A DNA stretch of 64,000 bases, taken from Dyadobacter sp. GTDB lineage: Bacteria; Bacteroidota; Bacteroidia; Cytophagales; Spirosomataceae. A model generated the notes under the pieces. The model had not been told where the DNA came from, ran no database searches, and was given only the letters and a program-made list of their open reading frames with translations. The translations under genes and the position numbers were made by a program. This document shows positions 34,989 through 43,361 of this stretch, one piece after another (the first letter of the stretch is position 1; each line of letters opens with the position of its first letter). The stretch covers positions 558,001 through 622,000 of the forward strand of contig NZ_JAGIAS010000002.1 in assembly GCF_017744695.1 (NCBI RefSeq). The letters run 5' to 3'.

Positions 34989-35392
34989 AGTTTGTAATTT
35001 TTGCTTTGCAATGTTAGCACAGAAAAAGATGAAAAGAAAAACCAAAAAACAACCAACAATCTGACATACAGAATCTTGCAAAACAAAATATGATGTAATA
35101 TGCCAATTAATTTACATGAAATGCTAAACAATTGTCATTTCATGCACATTAAATTGAATTGAAAAAAGTGGAAAAAACTTAAAGTCTGTACACAAACCTA
35201 CTTTGGAGACGCTGTACGACATTTCCGTGTACTTGAAGGTGGATATTAGGGAGTTGTTGGTGAGTACCAAAGAATAGATGGCGATACCACCTTTCACACT
35301 CAATCCGCCGTTTAATCATTGACAAATAATAAGTTAGTAAGCAATTTGAAAAATCAACTTTTCAATAGCAAAACCCTTCAACCTGCTATTGA
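34989..35392. other. AT-rich gene-poor stretch between symE-like toxin and HipA-like kinase
   Basis: About 400 very AT-rich bases. They contain the symE leader (34989-~35090), the XRE remnant (35194-35277) and two overlapping inverted repeats before the kinase (35346-35393). No intact gene was found. Confidence 0.6.
35194..35277 (+). pseudogene. C-terminal remnant of an XRE-family regulator
   Basis: An open frame reads KPTLETLYDISVYLKVDIRELLVSTKE and then a stop, which is the end of a HTH_3/XRE domain (PxLETLYDIAxxLxVxIxELL). There is no start codon or upstream HTH sequence: the bases before it are non-coding. It is probably what is left of the regulator of a toxin module. Confidence 0.72.
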
Positions 35393-35393
35393 A
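35346..35393 (+). promoter_or_regulatory. Two overlapping inverted repeats over the HipA-like start
   Basis: TTGAAAA (35346-35352) pairs with TTTTCAA (35359-35365), and TTCAATAGCA (35361-35370) pairs with TGCTATTGAA (35384-35393). They share 35361-35365, so the two hairpins exclude each other, and the second ends on the A of the start codon. This may be an operator or a translation switch. Confidence 0.6.
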
Positions 35394-36214
35394 TGTCAAA
35401 AATCACAGACGAAAACTATTTGATCAAAACAGTTCACGCGACTGAATGGCTCGATGTTCTTGCTACGGGAACCACCGAACCGATGTTGGTTTTAGCGCTG
35501 GAGACGGAAAGCGGAGACCGCGATAGTTATGTAATCAAGCCATTCGGTCATCCAAGAATCTACCAGCAAGCCGTGAGGAAGGAATGCCTGGGTGCGTGGA
35601 TTGCCTTGGAACTGGGACTGAATACATTCGAACCGGTTTACATCGAAGTCAGCTCAGCTTTTACCGATACTCTTCTCGGAAATCCACATCATAAGCGATT
35701 TACCGATAGCATCGGCCTCAACTTTGGCACCAAATATGTTCCCGGAACCATTCCAGTAGTTGGCCAAAACTGCCTTTCGAGAATTCAGGTTTCCCAAGCA
35801 GAACAAGTCACGTCGTTTGATTTGTTTATTTCCAACGCGGACAGGCGTGAAGAAAAACCGAATCTCTTAACAGTTCAGTCCGATCTCTACGTGTTTGATC
35901 ACGAACTTGCATTTGATTTTATGCTAATGCTCTCCTTCAATCGAAATCCACGGCCTTGGGAACTCGGCGAAACGGAGCTAACAATGCTCCGAAGGCATTT
36001 TCTTTATCCAAAACTGAGGGGAACGCAGATTCAAATCCACGACTTCATCGAACGGCTTGAGCGCCTTGGCGACAAATTCTGGACAAAAGCATCTAACTTA
36101 CTCCCAACAGCTTGGTTTTCAGACGACTTGATCACTATTAAAAACCATCTTGCGTTGATCATCGAGAATAGGACTATCTTTGCTAGGCAGCTGACACAGG
36201 CAATTTTGGCATGA
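35393..36214 (+). CDS. HipA-like kinase (HipA_2 family)
   Basis: A 273-residue protein kinase-fold protein of the compact HipA_2 family. The ATP-binding lysine is K49 in SYVIKPFG, the catalytic loop is FDLFISNADRREEKPNLL (D143, N148, D150, R151-R152), and the metal-binding DFG-like aspartate is D169 in YVFDHEL. It lacks the N-terminal domain of full-length HipA toxin (about 440 residues). Full HipA phosphorylates glutamyl-tRNA synthetase; the targets of this short family are unknown. It overlaps the DUF3037 gene by four bases (ATGA), a pairing common in bacteria. The region is clearly more AT-rich than its surroundings. Confidence 0.87.
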   Translation: MSKITDENYLIKTVHATEWLDVLATGTTEPMLVLALETESGDRDSYVIKPFGHPRIYQQAVRKECLGAWIALELGLNTFEPVYIEVSSAFTDTLLGNPHHKRFTDSIGLNFGTKYVPGTIPVVGQNCLSRIQVSQAEQVTSFDLFISNADRREEKPNLLTVQSDLYVFDHELAFDFMLMLSFNRNPRPWELGETELTMLRRHFLYPKLRGTQIQIHDFIERLERLGDKFWTKASNLLPTAWFSDDLITIKNHLALIIENRTIFARQLTQAILA

Positions 36215-37041
36215 AAAAGTATCAATATCAAATCATCCGATATCTTCACGACCGCGTTACCGGCGAGTTCATCAACGTCGGCGTGATTGTATACTCGCCT
36301 GAATATCAACACCTAGATTGCAAGATCATAACCAAATACGGGAGAATCACCTCTTTCTTTCCGGGCGCGGATGGCAAGGCAATTCTAAAATCCCTCCGCC
36401 ATTTCGAGAAAGAAGTTATTCGAACAAAGCAGCTATTCTCGGAGCTTCTCCCAGTCTCGGAGGATTTAGCGGAACTCACGCGAAAAATCTTCCCGGACGA
36501 CGACAGCTCATTGACTTTGACCGATGTAAAAAAGGGAGTCGATTTGGACTTCAATAAAGCGCTTGCCGACCTTTATCGCCTACTAGTCACCAAATGGCAA
36601 AATGAAGCTGACGAATCCGCGACCAGTGACGCCGACCTTTGGAAGAAAAAATACAAGAAGTATTTCGATGAATACGGGATCACGGCTAAGCTGACTGAAC
36701 ACGAGGTTGAGACCAAATATGACAGCTTTCAGTTTGACAAGGCTTGGAAAAACGAGATTTGGCATTGTTATCTGCCGGTTTCGTTTGACTTACAAAATGT
36801 AGAAAATATCAGAAGTAAGGTTTACAAGTGGGCTGGAAAGCTTGCAGAATTGGCGACGGCGAGCGAATTTATTGACGTTACCTTGCTGACATCCATTCCC
36901 AAAAGGCATTTGGAATTGAGTGGTTTCATTCAGGAAAAACTGACTTTGAACTCGGCTGAGATTACCGTTAAATTGGTATCTGAGGCAGACGCTGAGCGGT
37001 TTGCTAAGGATTTGTGTAGGGAGATAGCTGAGCATCAATAA
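36211..37041 (+). CDS. DUF3037 domain protein, partner of the HipA-like kinase
   Basis: A 276-residue protein whose start overlaps the kinase stop. The N-terminal DUF3037 signature is MKKYQYQIIRYLHDRVTGEFINVGVIVYSPEY, followed by KIITKYGRITSFFPG; the C-terminal half is alpha-helical and lacks a recognised domain. DUF3037 proteins are mostly encoded next to HipA_2 kinases and are presumed partners or antitoxins; none has been well characterised to my knowledge. Translational coupling implies fixed stoichiometry. Confidence 0.88.
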   Translation: MKKYQYQIIRYLHDRVTGEFINVGVIVYSPEYQHLDCKIITKYGRITSFFPGADGKAILKSLRHFEKEVIRTKQLFSELLPVSEDLAELTRKIFPDDDSSLTLTDVKKGVDLDFNKALADLYRLLVTKWQNEADESATSDADLWKKKYKKYFDEYGITAKLTEHEVETKYDSFQFDKAWKNEIWHCYLPVSFDLQNVENIRSKVYKWAGKLAELATASEFIDVTLLTSIPKRHLELSGFIQEKLTLNSAEITVKLVSEADAERFAKDLCREIAEHQ

Positions 37042-37174
37042 TAAAGGCTTAGACTTTAAAACCTGATTATTACACTTTTATACTCGCTTTTTCGTCATAA
37101 GTACCATTATAAATTATTAGGGTTGTTTGTACATTCAAACCTAAGCAATGACTAGTAATCAATCAGAGTAAATA

Positions 37175-38332
37175 ATGGAAAAGTTATTCGACGACAAAAT
37201 CCGGAATGACGACCGCTATTCCGGGCATTTAGAAAAATCATATGATTTTTATGACACTACTGCTAAGCCAGAATTTGTCGCAATTCGCGACATGCTTAAC
37301 GATTGGTTTTCCAGATACCCCGAAACAGATAAGCGACAACTAAAACGAGACTTCTACTCCCATCAATTTGATTCAGCCTTTTTCGAGCTATTCATACATG
37401 AGCTCTTCTATCAGCAAGGATTCTCATTAACTCCGCACCCAACACTTCCTAATTCCACAAAAAATCCGGATTTCCTTGCAAGAAAAGGTGATTTTGAAAT
37501 ATACCTAGAAGCCAAAGTTGCCACGGATAAAAGTAATGATCAACGCACACTGGAAAACAAGCGTGGTGCAATTTATGATGAGCTCCAAAAATTAGTCAGC
37601 GTAAACTATCTTGTTGAAATTGAAGATATCGTATTTAAAAGTGATAAACAGGCTAAACTTTCAAAATTGAGGAAGTATTTTCAAAAATGGTTGGATGCCT
37701 GCCACGCTTCGCAACATCCGCAATACAACGATTACGACGAACATGGCGACGAATGTTTTTCATACGACGATGAAGATATTAAGATTTCGCTTAGAGCTCA
37801 CGCAGGAATCATCATGGATGACCATCCTATTGCAAGTTATTTAGGAGGAAGCTTTTGTGGTGGGTGTGAAGAAGCTTTGGCAGGAGCGATAAGAGAAAAA
37901 GGTGCCAAGTATGGACAGTTGGACAGACCTTACATTGTCTGTGTTAACATGATAGGCGTCCGACATCCGCGTACTGACGAAATTTACAATACGCTTTTGG
38001 GCCTCCGCCGGCACTTTACAGATACACACAATTATCAAAACGCGCCATTTTCGATTGAAATGGATGGTGTACTAAAAAATCCCACGGGGCCCATCTTTAC
38101 GCAAGTGTCGGCATTCTTCATTACACAAGTTTTTCCATCGAACCTACATGCGGCGAAACATTGGCTAATCGAACATCCTGCCACAAAAAATAAGATTGAT
38201 TTAGGTAAACTCGACCTGACCAATCACAATGAATCCAGTGTTAGGACTAAAAAGTCGATAAAAGAAATATTATATCCATACACAGCAAGGCCACAGTCTG
38301 ATGTGGCTCGAAAAGACGATAGGTCGTTCTAA
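37175..38332 (+). CDS. PD-(D/E)XK nuclease-fold protein, uncharacterised
   Basis: A 385-residue protein not recognised as a named family. The restriction-type core is visible: helix with E71/E76 (FFELFIHELFYQQGF), NPDF with D99, then the strand FEIYLEAKV with E112 and K114, so PD...ExK is complete. A second part (about 180-380) contains a Cys-rich patch (SFCGGCEEAL) and a long helical tail. It lies 133 bases downstream of DUF3037 on the same strand, in the same AT-rich block. Role as effector of a defence or toxin system is an inference. A hairpin terminates the block at 38342. Confidence 0.78.
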   Translation: MEKLFDDKIRNDDRYSGHLEKSYDFYDTTAKPEFVAIRDMLNDWFSRYPETDKRQLKRDFYSHQFDSAFFELFIHELFYQQGFSLTPHPTLPNSTKNPDFLARKGDFEIYLEAKVATDKSNDQRTLENKRGAIYDELQKLVSVNYLVEIEDIVFKSDKQAKLSKLRKYFQKWLDACHASQHPQYNDYDEHGDECFSYDDEDIKISLRAHAGIIMDDHPIASYLGGSFCGGCEEALAGAIREKGAKYGQLDRPYIVCVNMIGVRHPRTDEIYNTLLGLRRHFTDTHNYQNAPFSIEMDGVLKNPTGPIFTQVSAFFITQVFPSNLHAAKHWLIEHPATKNKIDLGKLDLTNHNESSVRTKKSIKEILYPYTARPQSDVARKDDRSF

Positions 38333-38341
38333 AATGTCAAC

Positions 38342-38381
38342 TTTGACTGAGGCACTCTTAACCGAGAACGCCTCAGTCAAA
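38342..38381. terminator. Bidirectional terminator hairpin at the island end
   Basis: TTTGACTGAGGC (38342-38353) pairs perfectly with GCCTCAGTCAAA (38370-38381). It lies between the convergent nuclease-fold gene and the M28 peptidase gene. Confidence 0.75.
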
Positions 38382-38391
38382 ATTCAAACGG

Positions 38392-40632
38392 CTATTTAAT
38401 ACTGGTAGCCCGCTCAACCTCCCCCACAAACCCCTCCAAAACCCCACTAACCCTCAAAATCCCCTCCTCAGCCTCCTTCCAATTCTTCTGCTCAATTGCC
38501 TCCCGGATCATCGGCAAAGTCTTCACGCCATACCCCGTATAAAAGCCCGGCGCATAAATCTGATGCCGGTACCACGGCCGCCTAGGCAAGCCATCTGCAT
38601 GAATCAGCTTCCTTTCAGTTTTATACAATATCTCATTCAACTCCTTCAACTTATCCGCGGGCAAAGCAGAGAATTTCGAAGAAGCCAAGGCAAATGCTTT
38701 GGCGCTGTTTTCAAGGGCAACTAATGCATTATCCAACGGTGCGAAGTTCAAATAGGGAGCGACCGACAACGCGACGGGCTTCACGAAAGGGTCTTTCGGG
38801 TCGGCGGCGGCTTCGAAGCGGGATTCGGCGAGCATTTTGTTGTGGTCCTCGGCTTTGGTGCGGGCGTTTTCGAGCTCTTTCTTTACCTCCGAGGCGTATT
38901 GCTGCACGGTGTTGGCGAAGTTGGTGAAGTCGAAAGGCAGCACGTCGGCGTTCGCGAAACGCAGGACGGAGCGACCTAGGGTCTTGGCGAGGGTGACGCC
39001 GTAGGCAAAGTCGCCGTCTTTGAAACGGGTGTAATGGTCGTAGGAATCGAAAATGGAATGGTAGTCGCCGCCGGCGTCCTCGCCGCCATAGCCGACGTTG
39101 AGGGAGGCAATGCCGAGATGCTGAATGAACGGCGTATAGTCCGAACCGGAACCCAGCGCACTAATGCGCAGGTCGGCGCGGGTGCGTGCCTCCTGCCGGG
39201 CGGTCGGGCTCCCGTTCAGGATCATACGCGAGCGCAGGCGCTCGATCACGCTCGTGCCTTTTTCGGGGTCGGTCACGTCGCGGCCTACCTGGTTCAGGAA
39301 CTTTTCGAGCGTATGCGACCCGCCCGCGCTCAGGTACCCGCGACCGTTTCCGTCGGAGTTGAGATACACCACGGCCTTATCCTTCAAAATGGACTGGTAT
39401 TTCTCCACCCATTCCGTCGAACCGAGCAGCCCCGGCTCCTCACCGTCCCAGAAACAGTACACAATGGTCCGTTTGGGTTTCCAGCCGGTTTTGATCAGTT
39501 CGCCCAATGCGCGCGCCTCTTCCAGCTCGGCCACGGCCCCGCTCACCGGGTCGGCCGCGCCGAACACCCAGGCGTCGTGATGGTTGCCGCGGATCACCCA
39601 TTGGTCGGGGAACTCGCTGCCTTTCAGCGTCGCGATCACATTGTAGCAAGGCACGATATCGAAGTTGAATTCCAGTTTCAAATGCACCTTCGCCGGGCCC
39701 GGCCCGACGTGGTAGGTGATCGGCAATGCGCCGCGCCAAGTCGCAGGCGCCACCTGACCGCCCAATGCTCTGAGCAGCGGCAATGCGTCGCCGTACGAAA
39801 TCGGCAGCACCGGGATCTTCATCATCGCCGGGGCCTCCGCGACTGATAGCCGCGTATGCGTGGCGTCGGCCACGAAGCCGTTCGTCAGCGGATCGCCCGG
39901 CGCCAGCGGCAAATCCACCACCGACCCACGCTGCACGCCCGACTCGTTTTTAAATGCCCCTTTGGGATATACGTCGCCCTGGAAATAGCCATCCTCCTTC
40001 GGATCGGAATAAATAATGCACCCGATCGCCCCATGCTCGTACGCCACCTTCGGCTTGATCCCCCGCCACGAACCGCCATATTTGGCGATCACGATTTTGC
40101 CTTTCACATCCACACCCAGCTTCGCCAGCTCCTCATAATCGTCCGGCACGCCGTAATTCACAAAAACCAGCTCCGCCGTCACATCCCCATTGGCCGAAAA
40201 CGCGTGGTAAGGCGGCAGCACATCCTTCGTCTGCGCCGATGTAGCGTCTTCTTTTAACGGCTTTTCCATTAAAGAAGCCTTGAATTTCGTAGGCTCCGTC
40301 AGTTCCAGAATGCGCACTTTGGGCGTCGGGAAAAGCACATGCACCGTATCCAGCCGCGCCTCGAAACCCCAGGAAGCCAGCTTATCGCGCAGAAAAAGCG
40401 CATTATTAAGGCCATAAGCCGAACCAAGCTGATGCGGGAAAGCCGTCATCCGCTTCATCCAGTCGCGCAGGTTGTTGGCCTGCAATTGCTTGTCGAAAGT
40501 CGCTTCGAGGTCCAGCTCCTTTTGGGCAGCATTGGCGCCAAAGCCGAGGAGCGGCTGCTGCGCTTGTGAAGGAATCACGGCCAGGCCGGAGAATAGGATG
40601 GGAAGTAATGTTTTTTTGAAAAGGTGTCGCAT
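38392..40632 (-). CDS. M28-family glutamate carboxypeptidase-like peptidase
   Basis: A 746-residue secreted enzyme with a signal peptide ending VIPSQAQ. It has a PA domain (about 130-290), the M28 catalytic domain and a C-terminal TFR-type dimerisation domain, the layout of glutamate carboxypeptidase II. The zinc set is present: His in WVIRGNHHDAW (about residue 355), bridging Asp in GAADPVSG, catalytic Glu in DGEEPGLLG (about 397), NSDG and the late His in GGDYHSIFD (about 524). It would release C-terminal residues from peptides in the periplasm. Single gene, no linked transporter. Confidence 0.93.
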   Translation of the reverse strand: MRHLFKKTLLPILFSGLAVIPSQAQQPLLGFGANAAQKELDLEATFDKQLQANNLRDWMKRMTAFPHQLGSAYGLNNALFLRDKLASWGFEARLDTVHVLFPTPKVRILELTEPTKFKASLMEKPLKEDATSAQTKDVLPPYHAFSANGDVTAELVFVNYGVPDDYEELAKLGVDVKGKIVIAKYGGSWRGIKPKVAYEHGAIGCIIYSDPKEDGYFQGDVYPKGAFKNESGVQRGSVVDLPLAPGDPLTNGFVADATHTRLSVAEAPAMMKIPVLPISYGDALPLLRALGGQVAPATWRGALPITYHVGPGPAKVHLKLEFNFDIVPCYNVIATLKGSEFPDQWVIRGNHHDAWVFGAADPVSGAVAELEEARALGELIKTGWKPKRTIVYCFWDGEEPGLLGSTEWVEKYQSILKDKAVVYLNSDGNGRGYLSAGGSHTLEKFLNQVGRDVTDPEKGTSVIERLRSRMILNGSPTARQEARTRADLRISALGSGSDYTPFIQHLGIASLNVGYGGEDAGGDYHSIFDSYDHYTRFKDGDFAYGVTLAKTLGRSVLRFANADVLPFDFTNFANTVQQYASEVKKELENARTKAEDHNKMLAESRFEAAADPKDPFVKPVALSVAPYLNFAPLDNALVALENSAKAFALASSKFSALPADKLKELNEILYKTERKLIHADGLPRRPWYRHQIYAPGFYTGYGVKTLPMIREAIEQKNWKEAEEGILRVSGVLEGFVGEVERATSIK

Positions 40633-40740
40633 GGAGTGAAGTGATTGAATTTATTGGTGTTGGCTAAATATAGTAAACGAGAAGGAACAATACTTGGTGA
40701 CACCGGATAATATACCACCATTACGGGAAGCAAGTACCAA

Positions 40741-41032
40741 TGTCAGCCAGAGCGGACGGGGCCACCAACAACTTGGGCCGTCGCTTGGCCGAGCACAATG
40801 CTGGAAAAGACTCCGGTTCCTTTACCTTCACACGACGCCCGGTTGAAATCGTCTTTTCATATGAATTTAACGACATCCGACAGGCAATTGCATTCGAAAA
40901 ACAAATCAAAGGTTGGAGCAGAAAAAGAAAGAGGCAATTATAAAAGATTGTTGGAACGACTTGAAGGCGCTTGTGGAATGCCAGAATGCGAGTCATTATA
41001 AAAACAACATAAGCGAAGATCGTCAACCTTAA
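40741..41032 (+). pseudogene. GIY-YIG nuclease remnant, frameshifted
   Basis: GATNNLGRRLAEHNAGKDSGSFTF followed by RRPVEIVFSYEFNDIRQAIAFEKQIKGWSRK is the middle and C-terminal part of a small GIY-YIG (UvrC/COG2827-type) protein. The N-terminal GIY...YIG segment is missing or degraded, and an in-frame stop follows ...RKRQL at 40941. The family C-terminus EAIIKDCWNDLKALVECQ continues in another frame to a stop at 41030-41032. The frame change lies in the A-run at 40922-40930 and equals the loss of one A. Confidence 0.8.
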
Positions 41033-41098
41033 ACGTTTTGCCGGTCACCGGTTGCAAATGCCGTAGAAATGCCGCTATCATTCCCGCTTGTGAATGGT

Positions 41099-41106
41099 TA
41101 AATTTG
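41099..41106 (+). promoter_or_regulatory. Promoter -7 box of the XRE gene
   Basis: TAAATTTG matches TAnnTTTG; the gene starts 17 bases downstream. No good TTTG was found at the -33 distance. Confidence 0.45.
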
Positions 41107-41123
41107 GGTAAAACAACTTCAAT

Positions 41124-41690
41124 ATGAACAACCTGAATACCTCTGAGCAAATCAAAGCCCTGCGCCGGGCAAAGGGACTTTCACAGGAAACCCTGGCCGA
41201 AAGCGCCCGCATTAATCTGCGCACATTGCAACGCATCGAAGCCGGCGACACCATCCCGCGGGGCGAAACGCTTCGCCTCATCGCCCAGGCGCTCGACGTC
41301 CCCGTGGAAAGCCTCGTCCCAACCCCTGCCGAAGACATTTCATTCCTGAAAATCCTCAACCTTTCCGCGTTATCGTTCTGGCTCCTGCCGCTCGGCGGCG
41401 TCCTGGTACCGCTTGTGTTATGGCTCTACAACCGCCAACGCGTCGCCGGCGTGATGGAGCTCGGCAAGCGAATCCTCAATTTCCAGATTACCTGGGCCAT
41501 TATTGTCTACGGGCTCACGCTCGTGATGGTCTTCTCAACCTTCGCCGGACGGTTTTTCCTGAATCCATTTGTGGTCGTGTGCGTGCTGTTTCTGATGGCG
41601 TTTTTAAATACCGCCATTATTCTGAATACCCATTTTAAGATTGTACGCGGCGAAGGGGATTCTTATGGAATGGGGTTAAGGATTATTTAG
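41124..41690 (+). CDS. Membrane-anchored XRE regulator (HTH plus DUF4870-like)
   Basis: A 188-residue protein with an N-terminal HTH_3 domain (residues 8-62: IKALRRAKGLSQETLAESARINLRTLQRIEAG, then GETLRLIAQALDVPVESL), followed by a three- to four-helix membrane part (about 75-180: FWLLPLGGVLVPLVLWLY, WAIIVYGLTLVMVF, VVCVLFLMAFLNTAIIL) like DUF4870. Membrane-bound DNA-binding proteins of this type may sense the envelope or lipids. It follows the GIY-YIG remnant and is convergent with a DUF4240 gene. Targets unknown. Confidence 0.87.
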   Translation: MNNLNTSEQIKALRRAKGLSQETLAESARINLRTLQRIEAGDTIPRGETLRLIAQALDVPVESLVPTPAEDISFLKILNLSALSFWLLPLGGVLVPLVLWLYNRQRVAGVMELGKRILNFQITWAIIVYGLTLVMVFSTFAGRFFLNPFVVVCVLFLMAFLNTAIILNTHFKIVRGEGDSYGMGLRII

Positions 41691-41706
41691 TGATTTTTCA
41701 GAAACC

Positions 41707-42279
41707 TCAGCTTTCCAGTGTCCCCTCAAACCGCTCGTACAGCCTCGGGCAAATCGCCTGCATGGTCTCGCGGTCGTCGTCGCTCCAATTAAATTCAATA
41801 GGAGGATAATTTCCCTCGCGCGTGTGGAAGTTATCTTCGTCGATATAGTCGTATAAATCCTCGTCTGTCACACTTTGGAATGCTTCGAGTGCGACATACC
41901 AGAATGCTTCAAACTCATACAAATCCACTTCCTCATAAACCTGCGAGATAAGCGAATCCGGATTTTCCCTCGCATTGTAATACACATCTTTTCCACGCGA
42001 GATTACCCAATTCCTGAAATATTCAAAAGCGTCATCCGATGAACCGCCATTCATAATGTACGACGCACACCACATTTCCGAAGTGTAGGATTTATACAAT
42101 AATTCATCTGTCCGCAACCGAAAACCTACTATCTCCTTTGGCGATAATTTGCTGATCTCTTCCACCAGATAGCTTTCCTGATCGTCCTGATCGACTGTAT
42201 TCGCTAGTGATCTTTCGACGATATCCCAAAAAATTTTTTCGTCCAGCATTTCCGCTGTGGGTTCCAACTTAAATGTCAT
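41707..42279 (-). CDS. DUF4240 domain protein
   Basis: A 190-residue acidic cytosolic protein. The N-terminal EKIFWDIVERSL and LSPKEIVGFRLRTDELLYKSYT and SEMWCASYIMNGGSSDDAFEYFRNWVISRGKD match DUF4240, a family often found in bacterial immunity/toxin loci. The C-terminal third is very acidic (DEDLYDYIDEDNF). Unknown function. It sits 65 bases from the DUF1304 gene on the same strand. Confidence 0.86.
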   Translation of the reverse strand: MTFKLEPTAEMLDEKIFWDIVERSLANTVDQDDQESYLVEEISKLSPKEIVGFRLRTDELLYKSYTSEMWCASYIMNGGSSDDAFEYFRNWVISRGKDVYYNARENPDSLISQVYEEVDLYEFEAFWYVALEAFQSVTDEDLYDYIDEDNFHTREGNYPPIEFNWSDDDRETMQAICPRLYERFEGTLES

Positions 42280-42344
42280 TTTTATCGATTTCGAATTTAA
42301 TTACTTCTAATTTGATGAAGAGTATTCACCCCACATTCAATTAA

Positions 42345-42707
42345 TTACAAATGCAGCACTACCAAAGCCACTATTGCCGGCAACGCCTGCAAGAAAAATA
42401 TCTTCTTACTCGCCGTAACAGCCCCGTAAATCCCGGCAATAATCACACAGGTAAGAAAGAATACCCCGACATACAACCGCCAATGATGATCCTCAATCAG
42501 CAACGACCAGATTAGCCCCGCAGCAAGAAAGCCATTATAGAGCCCCTGGTTGGCCGCCAGCGTTTTGGTAGGTTTGAAAAGCTCCGGCGCTAGGGAGCCT
42601 TTGAACGTTTCCTTACCCTTGGTCTCCCAGGCAAACATTTCGATATAGAGAATGTAAAGATGTTCCAGCGCGACGAGGGCTACGAGGATGGTAGAGAGTG
42701 TTTGCAT
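42345..42707 (-). CDS. DUF1304 membrane protein
   Basis: A 120-residue protein with four hydrophobic helices. Start STILVALVALEHLYILYIEMFAW, middle NQGLYNGFLAAGLIWSLL and end FFLQALPAIVALVVLHL are typical of DUF1304. It is an inner-membrane protein of unknown function. Monocistronic or co-transcribed with DUF4240 65 bases downstream. Confidence 0.87.
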   Translation of the reverse strand: MQTLSTILVALVALEHLYILYIEMFAWETKGKETFKGSLAPELFKPTKTLAANQGLYNGFLAAGLIWSLLIEDHHWRLYVGVFFLTCVIIAGIYGAVTASKKIFFLQALPAIVALVVLHL

Positions 42708-42787
42708 AAATTCAGATTAAGGATGTTCTGTTTCGCTCGGAAGTTATGGAAGTTGGAGCAGTGATTTTAGTTTTGAATTAAGTTCGG

Positions 42788-43063
42788 TCAGTTCCTTGCA
42801 GATAAGCGACCCAGCAGTCCCTTTACGAGATTTTGTTGTATCGAAGCTATTTTTCTGGTTCTTACCAATGAAGTCACTTTCAAACCATTGGCATGACTCG
42901 GAATGAGCAAGACATCGGTTAGTTCTTGCCAGCCAATTTGACTAGTAATGAAGCACGCAGTAACATCCGTATTATCCGCTGCGAGCACGACTGCTGGTCG
43001 AAGTTTATTTCCCGACAAGTTTGTAAATGGAAAAGGAATCAGTATCACGTCCCCTTTAACCAT
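42788..43063 (-). CDS. MazF/PemK-family mRNA interferase toxin
   Basis: A 91-residue toxin. VKGDVILIPFPFTNLSGNKLRPAVVLA is the MazF N-terminal fold, RPAVVLA carrying the conserved arginine, and TSLVRTRKIASIQQNLVKGLLGRLS the central strand with TSLVRTRK. It ends shortly after LGRLS, somewhat earlier than usual (about 110 residues), so the C-terminal helix is short; activity is likely but not certain. It overlaps its antitoxin by eight bases and is translated after it. Confidence 0.9.
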   Translation of the reverse strand: MVKGDVILIPFPFTNLSGNKLRPAVVLAADNTDVTACFITSQIGWQELTDVLLIPSHANGLKVTSLVRTRKIASIQQNLVKGLLGRLSARN

Positions 43064-43286
43064 TGTATACCTCCTTTAAATCGGCCACGGAATAGATATC
43101 TTCATCATCTTGGAGAAATTCAAATGCCCCCCCATTTTCTATGAGTGTTTGAATGCCTTCGGTTAACTGTTGTTCCTCATGACGCTTTCGGAGGGAATCG
43201 GCAAAATCCGATATCTCCTCAGCCTTATCCACGGGAAGCTGATTTATCGCCTCGATCGTCCGTTCTATAATCGCTTGTTTCGTCAT
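43056..43286 (-). CDS. Antitoxin of the MazF pair
   Basis: A 76-residue protein, first gene of the pair. It starts MTKQAIIERTIEAINQLPVDKAEEISDFADSLRKRHEEQ, the DUF2281-like helix-rich antitoxin type, followed by a linker and the toxin-wrapping tail FEFLQDDEDIYSVADLKEVYNG. It overlaps the MazF gene by eight bases. A TATATTTG box (43307-43314, minus strand) lies 21 bases upstream. Confidence 0.85.
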   Translation of the reverse strand: MTKQAIIERTIEAINQLPVDKAEEISDFADSLRKRHEEQQLTEGIQTLIENGGAFEFLQDDEDIYSVADLKEVYNG

Positions 43287-43306
43287 GGTTTTATAAGTTA
43301 TGTACC

Positions 43307-43314
43307 CAAATATA
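43307..43314 (-). promoter_or_regulatory. Promoter -7 box of the antitoxin/MazF operon
   Basis: TATATTTG on the minus strand matches TAnnTTTG, 21 bases before the antitoxin start. No clear TTTG at the -33 distance. Confidence 0.45.
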
Positions 43315-43361
43315 CTAATTTCCTCTATATTGCTCCCTTACTTCTATTCACCAATCAACTC

